Assembly (NCBI RefSeq): GCF_008364825.1
Contig: NZ_VTTO01000023.1
Span: 24,886 to 88,885 of the forward strand
Length of the DNA: 64,000 bases
DNA from: Azospirillum sp. B21
Lineage (GTDB): Bacteria; Pseudomonadota; Alphaproteobacteria; Azospirillales; Azospirillaceae
Reading direction: 5' to 3'
The notes under the pieces were generated by a model. That model was given only the letters and a program-made list of their open reading frames with translations. It had not been told where the DNA came from and did no database searches. Within the stretch, counting starts at the first letter, position 1; every line of letters begins with the position of its first letter. Positions 50,050 to 59,011 of the stretch are shown here, piece after piece. The position numbers and the translations under genes are program-made.

Positions 50050-50894
50050 TGCACGCGCTATGGAAGAAACCAACCGATGACGGGACCTTTACGGGCGGGT
50101 CCTGGATCGACACGGGCGGGCTGTCGCTGGACAACCTGACGACACAGGACGTGATGGAGCTTGCCCGGTCGACCGACACCGCGGAAGCCTCCATCTATTG
50201 GCGGATCGACTTCGGCCGGCTGGTGCCGCTGAGTTGCTTCGCCATCCTCAACCACAACGGGACGGTACAGGCGAAGCGCCGGCACGTCGTCACCAACAGC
50301 CCCACCAACAGCGGAACGCCCGTCTACGATACCGGCATGGAGCGGATGCGGGTGGCCACCGAGATTTGGGGCGCCCGCCCGTTCGGCGCTTTCTCTTTCG
50401 ACGGCATCGACACGGCGGCTTATCCCGGCGGTACCATCGACCTGCATTTCTCCCCCTCCACCGTCTACGGGCGATATCTCTTCACCTACGTGAGCGACGT
50501 CGACAACCCGGCCGGCTATTTCCAGGCGGGCCGCTTCATGGCGGGTGAGGCTTGGTCGCACCGGGTGAAGTACGGGTTTCAGGTCCGGACAGTGGACCCG
50601 AGCGAGACCCGCCGGACCCGCGGCGGCCGGCGCCTGGTTAGACGCCGTCCGTGCTACCGGACCATGACGATGACCTTCGAGGCGATGACCGAGCGGGACG
50701 CCTTCGCGACGGGCTTCGAGATTGAAAACCAACTCGGCAAGGATGGGGATTTCCTGCTGGTCTACGACCAGAACGACGACCCATCCATCCAGTTTCGCCG
50801 AACCATCTACGCCGCGCTGGTCGATACCGCCGGCATCACCACCACGTCGCACCAGCGTTATGGCTGGTCGATGAATGCGGAGGAACTGATCTGA
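50049..50894 (+). CDS. Phage tail-associated structural protein
   Basis: 281 residues, beta-rich. An N-terminal discoidin-like segment (SLDNLTTQDVMELARSTDTAEASIYWRIDFGRLVPLSCFAIL), then GGTIDLHFSPSTVYGRYLFTYVSDV. A basic patch (RRTRGGRRLVRRRPCYR) separates the C-terminal part. Overlaps neighbours by one base on each side. Its place just before the fibre-like gene suggests a distal tail or adaptor protein. Confidence 0.55.
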   Translation: MHALWKKPTDDGTFTGGSWIDTGGLSLDNLTTQDVMELARSTDTAEASIYWRIDFGRLVPLSCFAILNHNGTVQAKRRHVVTNSPTNSGTPVYDTGMERMRVATEIWGARPFGAFSFDGIDTAAYPGGTIDLHFSPSTVYGRYLFTYVSDVDNPAGYFQAGRFMAGEAWSHRVKYGFQVRTVDPSETRRTRGGRRLVRRRPCYRTMTMTFEAMTERDAFATGFEIENQLGKDGDFLLVYDQNDDPSIQFRRTIYAALVDTAGITTTSHQRYGWSMNAEELI

Positions 50895-52363
50895 TGGCCA
50901 CTTTCAACGGGAGAGACTGGACGGTGGCCGATATGCTGCCGTTCAAATACGTGGAGAATTGGGACGCCTTTTTTGACGACGTGATCGCGGAGATGGATGC
51001 GCGGTCGGAGGGGGTGGGGGAGGCGTCAGAAGCCGCCATAGCCGCCGCCGCACTGGTGGCGCCTGCTGTACCCATCGTCACCGCCGCCCGCGACCAAGCC
51101 GTAGCCGCGGCCAACACCGCCGCCGGCATCGTCCAGCACGTCCAGCCGTCCGAGATCGCCGGCATCGACCCAATCATCGACTTCCCGTTCTCCGGCCCGG
51201 CGGCCGTCCCTTCGGGCGTCATCACCGGATCAAGCGGCAAGTGGGTGATGGGGCAAAACGGCCTGCTGACCTACGTTGCCAGCGGGACAGCGCCCATCGA
51301 ATACGCCCCCGTAACATCGGCATTACGCGGGCTGCGGATTGAGGAAAGCCGGGTCAACCGGGTGATGTATTCCGCCGCCTTCGACAACGCCGCCTGGACG
51401 AAGTTTGGCGCTACCGTCTCTCCCAATGTCGCCTTCGCCCCTGACGGGACATTCACCGCAGACAAACTGATCGACGATACGTCCACAGGGGTTCACGCCG
51501 CCTATCAGGCAGCTACAGTCCCGGCAGGCGTCATCTGCGGGTCCGTCCATGCGTCGGCTGCTGAGCGCAGCAAAGGCGAGGTGATGCTCTACAACGACAC
51601 TGACGGTATTTTCGTCAGTGCCTATTTCGACTTGGCCACTGGCACCATTGCCATGAACTCGGGCACCGGGTCGTGCGGGATTGAGGTGGTCGGCAACTAC
51701 TATCGACCGTGGGTGTCCGGCACCACCGCCGCGGCGAACAGCCGCCTCTATGTGCGTCTGCGGAATAACTCCGGCGGTACGTCCTACGCGGGGGATGGCT
51801 CCAGTGGCATGTATGTGTGGGGCACGCAGGTTGAAGCGGGTTCTTTCCCAACCTCCTACATCCCCACCACCTCATCCACCGTCACCCGCGCCGCAGACGT
51901 CAACACCCTACTGCTGTCCAATGTCAGCGGGTGGAACCCAAACGAGGGGGCGATCTATGCCAGCGGAACCGCGCCGCCCATGCTCCCATCCGGAGCGGCG
52001 CAAGTCTTGTGGCAGATCGACGGCGGGTCTCCCGCGAACCGGCTCCTTGTGCAGCGCGGGTCGGATGGCGGACTCTCTGCGTACAGCATCGTCGGCGGGT
52101 CGGTGGTGGCCGTCACGTTCCTTGGAATTCTGGCCAACAACAGCCCATTCAAGGTGTCATTTGGCTGGAAGGCGGGAAGTTTTGCCGCATCGCTGAACGG
52201 CGGAGGAGCCGTGACCGCAAGTGGCGGCGCAATCCCGACTGGGTTGACGACATTGCGCATAGGGCACGATACGGCGGGGTATCACCTGAACGGCTGGCTG
52301 TCGCGTCTAACCGGCTTCTCCCGCCGCCTGGCTGACCCGATCCATCCACTCCTGACCGCGTGA
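50894..52363 (+). CDS. Phage tail fibre/spike-like protein with carbohydrate-binding and LamG-like regions
   Basis: 489 residues. N-terminal helical region with an Ala-rich stretch (60-115), then a jelly-roll-type module (RGLRIEESRVNRVMYSAAFDNAAWTKFGATVSPN to WGTQVEAGSFPTSYIPTTSSTVTRAADV, about 135-340), a motif set common in phage receptor-binding proteins. The C-terminal ~140 residues look like a concanavalin/LamG fold (LSRLTGFSRRLADPIHPLLTA at the end). Likely host-surface glycan binding. Confidence 0.72.
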   Translation: MATFNGRDWTVADMLPFKYVENWDAFFDDVIAEMDARSEGVGEASEAAIAAAALVAPAVPIVTAARDQAVAAANTAAGIVQHVQPSEIAGIDPIIDFPFSGPAAVPSGVITGSSGKWVMGQNGLLTYVASGTAPIEYAPVTSALRGLRIEESRVNRVMYSAAFDNAAWTKFGATVSPNVAFAPDGTFTADKLIDDTSTGVHAAYQAATVPAGVICGSVHASAAERSKGEVMLYNDTDGIFVSAYFDLATGTIAMNSGTGSCGIEVVGNYYRPWVSGTTAAANSRLYVRLRNNSGGTSYAGDGSSGMYVWGTQVEAGSFPTSYIPTTSSTVTRAADVNTLLLSNVSGWNPNEGAIYASGTAPPMLPSGAAQVLWQIDGGSPANRLLVQRGSDGGLSAYSIVGGSVVAVTFLGILANNSPFKVSFGWKAGSFAASLNGGGAVTASGGAIPTGLTTLRIGHDTAGYHLNGWLSRLTGFSRRLADPIHPLLTA

Positions 52364-52370
52364 GGTCCCC

Positions 52371-52706
52371 ATGCCTGTCCTGAGACTGCGCGCGGACACT
52401 GAGGCCGCGCTGATTGAAGCCCTACCGATGCTGCGGGCGACCGACGAGGACGGCGCTCCGTGCTGGATGACCGCCGGCCCGCTGTGCGACCTGGACCCCA
52501 TCGGTCCGCTCGCTCTGACCGCCCCTGTGGTCGACCCCGAGACCGGAGAGGTGACGGAGCCTGCCGTCGTGGATGAGCGCTTCCACGCCAACATCCGCGG
52601 CCCGCGCCGTGGCTCCGATCCTGCCGAGTGGGCGGCCATCGTCGAGGCCGCTGCGCCCTACACCCTCTCCGAAGTCAACAATCCTCGCCGGAGGTTCATG
52701 CTGTGA
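52371..52706 (+). CDS. Small phage protein, unknown (tail region)
   Basis: 111 residues, acidic N-terminal half (DTEAALIEALPMLRATDEDGAPCW). Its TGA overlaps the GTG start of the next gene. No family recognised; chaperone or structural partner of the fibre genes possible. Confidence 0.55.
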   Translation: MPVLRLRADTEAALIEALPMLRATDEDGAPCWMTAGPLCDLDPIGPLALTAPVVDPETGEVTEPAVVDERFHANIRGPRRGSDPAEWAAIVEAAAPYTLSEVNNPRRRFML

Positions 52707-53347
52707 CCCTTCCCCTCGCAGGCACCTACCGCGCCGGCCTGATGGCGCCACTTGACAAGGAGCGGGTCGACGCGGTGCCGGGCATCCAAACAGCCCTGAC
52801 GACGGCACAGGCTGGCGTCACCTCGTCCATTCAGCAGGGTCTCCACACGATCTGGCTCCCCGCCACCGGCATGATCGGCCGCACGACCAGCGGCCCGGTC
52901 TACAACGCCACGGAGACCAGCACCAACAAGGTGATGGTGGCCGGCTACGACTACGACCCCAACACGGCGCAGTACGGCCAATTCGCCATCGCCATGCCGA
53001 AAAGCTGGGATCGCGGGACGGTCTCCGCGCAGTTCGTGTGGACTGCGGCATCTGGCAGCGGCGCAGTCGTGTGGGGCATCCAGGGCTTGGCCGTGGGCGA
53101 TGGCGATGCGCTTGATGCGGCATTCGGAATGGCCGTCACCGTGACGGACGCCTTGCTATCCGCCAACCAAGCTCACCTGACCAGCGCCACGTCGGCCATG
53201 ACCATCGCCGGCAGTCCCGCCGCCCTGGATACCGTCATCCTGCAGGTCTACCGCGACGCGGCGGCCGGTGGCGATACGCTGTCCGCATCGGCCCGCCTGA
53301 TCGGCGTAAGGCTGTACCTGACGATCAACGCACAGACGGACGCCTAA
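52703..53347 (+). CDS. Phage virion-surface protein, unknown
   Basis: 214 residues from a GTG within the previous stop. Mostly beta-strand: TIWLPATGMIGRTTSGPVYNA, ATIWNPATG-like turns and QFVWTAASGSGAVVWGIQGLAVGDGDAL, ending LYLTINAQTDA. Similar proteins occur near tail fibre genes in phages of Rhodospirillales and Rhizobiales; the exact role is unknown. Confidence 0.55.
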   Translation: MTLPLAGTYRAGLMAPLDKERVDAVPGIQTALTTAQAGVTSSIQQGLHTIWLPATGMIGRTTSGPVYNATETSTNKVMVAGYDYDPNTAQYGQFAIAMPKSWDRGTVSAQFVWTAASGSGAVVWGIQGLAVGDGDALDAAFGMAVTVTDALLSANQAHLTSATSAMTIAGSPAALDTVILQVYRDAAAGGDTLSASARLIGVRLYLTINAQTDA

Positions 53348-53350
53348 GCC

Positions 53351-53839
53351 ATGCTCATAAACCCTCTCAGCATGTCTGCAACCCTGCCGACGCGGCGGGG
53401 GTGGTCGGCGTTTCGGATGGTCTTTCTCTCGCGGGCCTCCCCTACATCAGATTATGTGCTGCGTGAACTGAGGTTCTTGTCCGGCAGCGCACAACTGCCG
53501 GGCGGGAACATGGAGGGAGACAACATCCCGGCGCCGCTTGTTGCATCCGCTTCCAGCTATTCCAGCAGTAATTTTCCGTGGAAAGCGTTTGACGGCACTT
53601 ACGCAAACTTCTGGTCGTCCAGTATGCCTGACAGCAACGGCCAGCCTTGGTTGCAGGTCTACCTTGGGCCGCAGCGGCTATTTGGCGTGAATGGTGTGTA
53701 CATGAACGCGGAGGGGGCCGGCGCCGCTCCGACAGCATTCCAAGTGCTTGGCTCCCAGGACCTCGCTACATGGACACTGATCGGCTCAGTATCAGGGCTG
53801 TCTTGGTCTGATAACGAAGAAAAAGTCATAAAGTGGTAG
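53351..53839 (+). CDS. F5/8-type C (discoidin-like) carbohydrate-binding phage protein
   Basis: 162 residues. LVASASSYSSSNFPWKAFDGTYANFWSSS then WLQVYLGPQRLFGVNGVYMN and FQVLGSQDLATWTLIGSVSG follow the F5/8 type C pattern of calcium or sugar binding jelly-rolls. The gene ends the receptor-binding block. Probably displayed on the tail to bind cell-surface glycan. Confidence 0.68.
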   Translation: MLINPLSMSATLPTRRGWSAFRMVFLSRASPTSDYVLRELRFLSGSAQLPGGNMEGDNIPAPLVASASSYSSSNFPWKAFDGTYANFWSSSMPDSNGQPWLQVYLGPQRLFGVNGVYMNAEGAGAAPTAFQVLGSQDLATWTLIGSVSGLSWSDNEEKVIKW

Positions 53840-53913
53840 CCCGCGACAAGACTCCAGAACGATCCCCCATAGGCCGCCAGAGTGCGGCCTTTTATATGCC
53901 CGGAGTTCCGACC

Positions 53914-54498
53914 ATGACGACACAGACAAACGGCGCGCTCCAGATCGACCAGAATGGCGCCATCATTGATGCCATCCTGAAGCGCGAAGGGTGGCCACGC
54001 TACACCAACCGGCAGAGCGACCGCGGCGGCCCGACAAAGGGCGGCATCACCCTTGATACGCTGGCCTCATGGCGCAAGCGCCCGGTCACCGCGGCCGACG
54101 TTGCCGCTCTGGACGAGGCGGAGGTGCGGGCGATCTACCGCTCCCGCTACGTCGATGGGCCGGGCTTTTCCAGCATCGCGGATGCCGATCTGCGCGAACT
54201 GGTCATCGACAGTGGTGTGAACCACGGAACCGGGCGCGCCTCTGCGTGGCTCCAGGACGCCGTCAACGATGTTGCCGGTCGGCCGCTTCTGAAGGTGGAC
54301 GGTGCGGTCGGACCCAAGACGCTGGCGGCGGTCAACGGCGCTGACGCGGCCGAGCTGTGGCGGTCTGTCTTCGCCAACCGCATGCGGTTCTATGGCCAGA
54401 TCATCACCGGTGACGCGCGGAAGCGCGGGCGGACCGAAGACGATGCACTGAACGCCGCCGGGTGGCTCAACCGGCTGGCCGAGTTCATCGACCGGTAG
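53914..54498 (+). CDS. Phage endolysin, GH108-type with peptidoglycan-binding C-terminus
   Basis: 194 residues from the ATG at 53914. AIIDAILKREGWPRYTNRQSDRGGPTKGGITLDTL holds the catalytic Glu of the GH108 lysozyme-like family. LVIDSGVNHGTGRASAWLQDAVN and VDGAVGPKTLAAVN form the PG_binding_3 part. It hydrolyses muramyl bonds at host lysis. No holin gene is obvious beside it. Confidence 0.88.
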   Translation: MTTQTNGALQIDQNGAIIDAILKREGWPRYTNRQSDRGGPTKGGITLDTLASWRKRPVTAADVAALDEAEVRAIYRSRYVDGPGFSSIADADLRELVIDSGVNHGTGRASAWLQDAVNDVAGRPLLKVDGAVGPKTLAAVNGADAAELWRSVFANRMRFYGQIITGDARKRGRTEDDALNAAGWLNRLAEFIDR

Positions 54499-54674
54499 GC
54501 ACAACCGCCGGGATACTGAACCGGCCGGGCGATTTCGGCGGCAAAATCGGGAAACCGCCTAGGGTTTCCAACAGTTTCGGCTAGGCGACTCCACCGCCAG
54601 ACAGTCGCAACCTTGAGTTATGCCCGCGTGCCCGCGCCTGACGCCAGATCAAAGCGCCCTGGAGGGCTGACAGA

Positions 54675-55388
54675 GTGAGAAAACTCGTTGAGACCTTACG
54701 CCTTGGGGGTAGGCCGCATGCCGCCCCCTTATCGGCCGCACGCGATGCCCTGTGCGCAAACGGCATCAGCAAGGGCGTGACGCTGATCCTGTCCGACGAT
54801 TGGGCGGAACTGGAGGCGCTGAACGCCCGGCACCGTGACGGCTGGTTCCCACTCCTCCCCCGTCCGGCCGATGCTCCCGCGTTCTGGATCGGTGCCGCGG
54901 ACGCGGATGGGGAGATAGTGGCCACGCATGGCGTGGTTCTGCTGGACTGCGCCGGCACCAGCATAGGGGAGCGCATCAGCGACTTATCGGCATTCCACGC
55001 CCATGTCGCAGCACCCGGCGGGGAGTGGGCTTTCTGCGCGTCCGGGGCGGCGCTGGAGACGTCCGGGGCGGTCGCTTGGATCGTGGCCGGCTGGAACCGC
55101 CCGGACTGGCGGGGCTGTGGGCTGTTCCATCTGCTGGGCGCCACGGCGCGGCTTGTGGCGATGGACCGCTGGTCGCCGCGGTGGGTGGTGGGGCTGGTCG
55201 ATCCGGAGACGGTGCCTGTCTGGTCCCGCCGGTGCGCCGGCCGGGCGCTGTTAGAGCCACGGCCCGCGGTTCTCTATCACCAAGACGGCGTCGGCCGGTT
55301 GCCTCTCCACTTCATGCGGTGGAGCCGGGAAGCGGTCATCCTGGACCTGAAGGACACCGCCTCTGCATCTGCGTCCGTACGTACGTAG
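54675..55388 (+). CDS. Prophage cargo protein, possibly GNAT-like
   Basis: 237 residues from a GTG after GGAGGG. A helical N-terminus precedes FWIGAADADGEIVATHGVVLLD, and the C-terminal part has NRPDWRGCGLFHLLGATARLVAMDRWSPRWVVGLVDPE, which recalls the acyl-CoA-binding turn (RGxG) and helix of GNAT acyltransferases. This is a weak match. It follows the endolysin gene and faces the SBP gene. Confidence 0.4.
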   Translation: MRKLVETLRLGGRPHAAPLSAARDALCANGISKGVTLILSDDWAELEALNARHRDGWFPLLPRPADAPAFWIGAADADGEIVATHGVVLLDCAGTSIGERISDLSAFHAHVAAPGGEWAFCASGAALETSGAVAWIVAGWNRPDWRGCGLFHLLGATARLVAMDRWSPRWVVGLVDPETVPVWSRRCAGRALLEPRPAVLYHQDGVGRLPLHFMRWSREAVILDLKDTASASASVRT

Positions 55389-55426
55389 ACACGGACGGAA
55401 TTTCCCACAGCGGGAAGTTTGGGGCG

Positions 55427-56245
55427 TCACTCGACGGAGACGTTGAAGCCGAACCACCGCCGGGACATCTCCGCCGTGGTGCCGTCCTGTGCGGCGTCCG
55501 AGATTGCGCGGGAGAACCTGGAGGACAGGGCGTCGCCCTTCCGCACGGCAACGGCAACGCCGCTCCCAAGGGCGCCACGGATGAAGTCCGGGCCGGCGGC
55601 CTTCACGGTCGGCCCGATGGCTTCCACCGCGGACCGGGCGCCTAGCATCGCATCCACCCGCCCCGCTGCCAGATCAAGCGCGGCGTGGTCCAGGCGGTCA
55701 TAGGTCCGAACCGTAGCGCCGGGGAAATACGCCTCCATCATCTTGGCGTGGATCGTGGATGTCTGGACGGCGACAACCTTCCCATTCAGCGACTTCGCCA
55801 CCAGACCGACCGCGTCGGATCGGTCAGCCGACAGGTCCACCCTCCCCACCGTGGGGATGGTCAGGTCTGAACCGGGGCGGACGGCGAATACCGCGGGATC
55901 GGCCGCATAGGCGCCGCTGAAGTCCACCACCTTCGCCCGGTCGGCTGTGATGCTGACACCCGCCATGACAGCATCGTATTTGCCCTGCTGCAGGCCGGGG
56001 AGGATGCCGTCCCAATCCTGCGCCACCACTTCGCACTCCACGGCCATCCGGCGGCACAGATCGTGCGCTAGATCGACCTCAAACCCGACCAGCCGGCCGG
56101 CGGGATCGGTGGCGTTCCACGGCGCAAAGGCGCCTTCGGTGGCGATGCGCAGACGTTGCGGTTCGGGCTTGGCCAGCGACACGGAACCGAAGGCGATGGA
56201 CGCGATAAGGGCAACGCCAGCGGCGATGATAGCGGGCTTGTTCAT
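55427..56245 (-). CDS. Prophage-encoded amino-acid-type substrate-binding protein (SBP family 3)
   Basis: 272 residues starting at MNKPAIIAAG, with a signal peptide to about residue 25 (GSVSLA). The mature protein is a full two-lobed periplasmic binding protein: LRIATEGAFAPWNATDPAGRLVGFEVDLAHDLCRR, DWDGILPGLQQGKYDAVMAGVSITADRAKVVDFSGAY and AIGPTVKAAGPDF. This is the HisJ/ArgT signature. No permease or ATPase gene accompanies it in the element. It could feed a host transporter or be a soluble receptor. Confidence 0.85.
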   Translation of the reverse strand: MNKPAIIAAGVALIASIAFGSVSLAKPEPQRLRIATEGAFAPWNATDPAGRLVGFEVDLAHDLCRRMAVECEVVAQDWDGILPGLQQGKYDAVMAGVSITADRAKVVDFSGAYAADPAVFAVRPGSDLTIPTVGRVDLSADRSDAVGLVAKSLNGKVVAVQTSTIHAKMMEAYFPGATVRTYDRLDHAALDLAAGRVDAMLGARSAVEAIGPTVKAAGPDFIRGALGSGVAVAVRKGDALSSRFSRAISDAAQDGTTAEMSRRWFGFNVSVE

Positions 56246-56256
56246 GGCGGCGGCTT

Positions 56257-56769
56257 TCAGTGGAGCGTTTGCAGGTCGACGGCGGAGAGGACGGCACGGC
56301 GGCCCCGGACCTCCCATCCATACAGGGCGTGGGTGTAGACGAAGGGGCGGCCGACACCCGAGACGGTCACGCGGTTGAAGATCGCCTCCCCCGCCCCGAT
56401 GGTCTCGGCATACTGCGCCCCGACGCTATGGGCGAACTCGACATGCGGGTCCATTTCGTCCGGCTGATTGAGGACGGAGCGGCCCCACGCGCGCCCAAGG
56501 ACGGAAAGCGTCGGAATGCCGAGATGGCGGAAGCACAGAGGCTCACCAGGTCCCGTGCTGGACAGGAAGGTGCAGCGATCCATCAGACCTTCGCGCTTGA
56601 GATAGGCGGGCAGAGACGGCGTCAGGACACGTTGCCGGCGGCATTCGGCCATGATGGTCTGTTGCCAGTCGGCCGCCTCTGCCAGCGTCAGGCGCAAGAT
56701 CGTGGTCTCCGGCCGGATGGCGGGGCGCTGGGCGCCCCGGTCCGTGGTGGGGAAGGAAAGGACGGTCAC
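56257..56769 (-). CDS. PAS-like (PAS_5/DUF1488-group style) unknown protein
   Basis: 170 residues. After a helical N-terminus, CTFLSSTGPGEPLCFRHLGIPTLSVLGRAWGRSVLNQPDEMDPH is like the start of PAS_5-type sensor domains, followed by EFAHSVGAQYAETIGAGEAIFNRVTVSGVGRPFVYTHALYGWEVRG. A small-molecule or redox sensing fold is plausible. It overlaps the 681-residue gene by 4 bases (ATGA) and precedes the SBP gene by 11 bases, so the three form one minus-strand operon. Confidence 0.5.
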   Translation of the reverse strand: MTVLSFPTTDRGAQRPAIRPETTILRLTLAEAADWQQTIMAECRRQRVLTPSLPAYLKREGLMDRCTFLSSTGPGEPLCFRHLGIPTLSVLGRAWGRSVLNQPDEMDPHVEFAHSVGAQYAETIGAGEAIFNRVTVSGVGRPFVYTHALYGWEVRGRRAVLSAVDLQTLH

Positions 56770-58811
56770 GCTGCGCGCTCCAGCTTGAGGGCCTCCACCG
56801 CTGCGGCGTAGGCGGCTTGGAACTGTTCCGGGGTGATACCGGCGGCACCGGCCCCCGCGTCGATCATGCGGCCGGTCGGCTCCAGGGGCAGGGCCAGCGT
56901 GGCGGGTGCTTCCGCCTCGAATGCCATCACCGTATCGGCGAAGGCGTCGGCGTCCTGGCGCTGATCGTTCGCCGCCGCCTCCAGCAGCGCCGCGTCCGCA
57001 CGCATCATCTTGGCCACGCCCGCCAACGCCTCCGGGAACTCCGCCCCGATGGCCTGCGCAATGCTCACGGCTTGCTGAATGTGGATCGTCGCGCGGGCGA
57101 CCGCCACGACTGAGGCTTTGCCGACTGCATCAAGCTGGTCGTAGATAGCGCTGATCGCCTGAAGGTCTGCGCGGTTCTCCGGAGAGATATCGTCATCCCC
57201 GCGGACGATGGGGCGGATATCCGCCGGCTGCCCCGACAGCTTCCGCGCCGTCTGCCAGATGTTCCAAACGGCTTTCAGCCCGATATCGCTATCCTCCAGC
57301 GGCCCGTTCTCCTCCTCCAGCGTCGGCCCCTGCAGGTCCCACAGCGCGGCGAGCTGGACCGCCAACCCCGCAAGCGTGGTCGCCTCCGTCGCAAAGATGC
57401 GGTCCTTGAGGCTGCTGATGCGGTCGTTGAGCCGTTCCGCCTCCGCTTCCGGCCGGGCAATGGCATGGACGGCGTCGGCGTCGCGGACGGCATCCTCATG
57501 GAGACGGCCAAGGTCAAGGAGATCGGCATCGCCGCCCTTGTCGGCCATCCTGTACAGATCGCGGCGGTACTGGTCTCCCCGACCGATGCTTCCGGCAAAG
57601 GTCATGGCCATGCGATGGAAGCGGTCCTCCGCTACGCCGAACTCCAGCCAACGGATTTCGGCTTCTTTGCGCTCTTCTGGAATTCGGCACCACACGTCCG
57701 TGATCTGGCGATCCTGCTCTGCCCATTTGTCAGGGTTCCGCGTCTTGGATGCCGCAATCTCAGCCATGATCGCCGCGTCCGCTTCGGCGACCAATTCCAT
57801 CATCCAGTCGGGGAAGGAGTATTGCCGCTCCGGCTCGGCCGGCAACTTGGTGGCGTCTGCCGTAGCATCGAGCATCCGTCCCAAAGCGGCGCCGTCCATC
57901 TGGCGCAGGTATGAGCGGAACCGCTCTTCACCCCGGATCGCCTCCGTCATGCGGAACGCCCGTTCCACGATCATCCGCTCTGCCTGATTGTGTGCGAAAT
58001 GAGCGTGTTCAGGCTTGTAGGAGGGCGAGTAATCGGCAAGGAGATCGTCTTCGGACGGCGCGCCGTGCTGGAGGTGCAGCCACGTATAGAACTGCGCGGC
58101 GAAGCCGGCGGCGGTAGTGGGTTCCTTGGCCATCACCTCCATGGCCAGAGCGTCGCAATGATCGGAGTAGGCGCCCGATACTTCGTCGCTCCAAGCGGGG
58201 ACCCACCCACATTGAGCCAACAGGAACTCCCGGAAGGCATCCAGCGTGGCGGAGTCATCGTCCAGCTTGGCCGCGTTCTCTTTTGCCTTCCACAGCCATT
58301 GGCGCTCCTCTCTGCTTTTGGGAGCTGGGCCATCTTCATATCCGTCCGCCGGGTCCAACCCGCGCCATACCACCGCCAACTGAGCGGCCAATCCGGCGCC
58401 CGTCTTCGGCTCGATGTCCATGATGCGCCTGTCCAGGCGCAGCCACTCTTTTTCCAGACGGTCGACTTCATCGTCCTCCACGCCGACATCCATGGCGTCA
58501 ATGACCGCCCGGCGCTGACGGGCCAACTCTAGGATTTCGGCGTCGGGGTGGGGCGGCGTGACGGCGGTTCCCGCCAGCAAGGCGTCCCTCAAAGGCAGGG
58601 GTTTACGCTCCGCGGTCGATGCGGTGTTCTCGGTCTCGGACTGCATCGCTTGATCTCCGGACGCGAGCAGCCGTGCGAACGCCGCTGCTGCCGCAGCCGT
58701 GCCGTTCGTTGCATCGCTCGTCGTCATGGGGGCATGGGCCGCCAATGCCTCCGGAGTCTGGGCGAGTTCAGCCGACAGGGACCGGGGCATGGCGAGATGG
58801 GTATCAGGCAT
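56766..58811 (-). CDS. Large helical protein with triple internal repeat
   Basis: 681 residues from the ATG at 58811, which has GGAG six bases upstream (an ATG four codons earlier lacks this). Three related segments are visible: EPKTGAGLAAQLAVVWRGL (about 132-150), EPTTAAGFAAQFYTWLHL (about 230-250) and EATTLAGLAVQLAALWDL (about 475-495), each ahead of an acidic stretch. Highly charged and helical, no enzyme motif. No known family recognised. Operon with the PAS-like and SBP genes. Confidence 0.55.
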   Translation of the reverse strand: MPDTHLAMPRSLSAELAQTPEALAAHAPMTTSDATNGTAAAAAAFARLLASGDQAMQSETENTASTAERKPLPLRDALLAGTAVTPPHPDAEILELARQRRAVIDAMDVGVEDDEVDRLEKEWLRLDRRIMDIEPKTGAGLAAQLAVVWRGLDPADGYEDGPAPKSREERQWLWKAKENAAKLDDDSATLDAFREFLLAQCGWVPAWSDEVSGAYSDHCDALAMEVMAKEPTTAAGFAAQFYTWLHLQHGAPSEDDLLADYSPSYKPEHAHFAHNQAERMIVERAFRMTEAIRGEERFRSYLRQMDGAALGRMLDATADATKLPAEPERQYSFPDWMMELVAEADAAIMAEIAASKTRNPDKWAEQDRQITDVWCRIPEERKEAEIRWLEFGVAEDRFHRMAMTFAGSIGRGDQYRRDLYRMADKGGDADLLDLGRLHEDAVRDADAVHAIARPEAEAERLNDRISSLKDRIFATEATTLAGLAVQLAALWDLQGPTLEEENGPLEDSDIGLKAVWNIWQTARKLSGQPADIRPIVRGDDDISPENRADLQAISAIYDQLDAVGKASVVAVARATIHIQQAVSIAQAIGAEFPEALAGVAKMMRADAALLEAAANDQRQDADAFADTVMAFEAEAPATLALPLEPTGRMIDAGAGAAGITPEQFQAAYAAAVEALKLERAA

Positions 58812-59011
58812 TGCCGTCTCCATGAATGAGCGATTTGAGAAGTATCGCGGCGACCATCACTGTTTCTGGTCAGCGGCGAATGGATCAAATCACCCGAGAC
58901 GGAAACCCCTCAAGGCACTACAGGGGGTTACTTGCTGAAATCGTCCCTCCTTTATCCTGCATGATTGTTTCGTCTATTGCCGGTCAGCGGCGATTGCTCG
59001 GCTTGCCAGCC

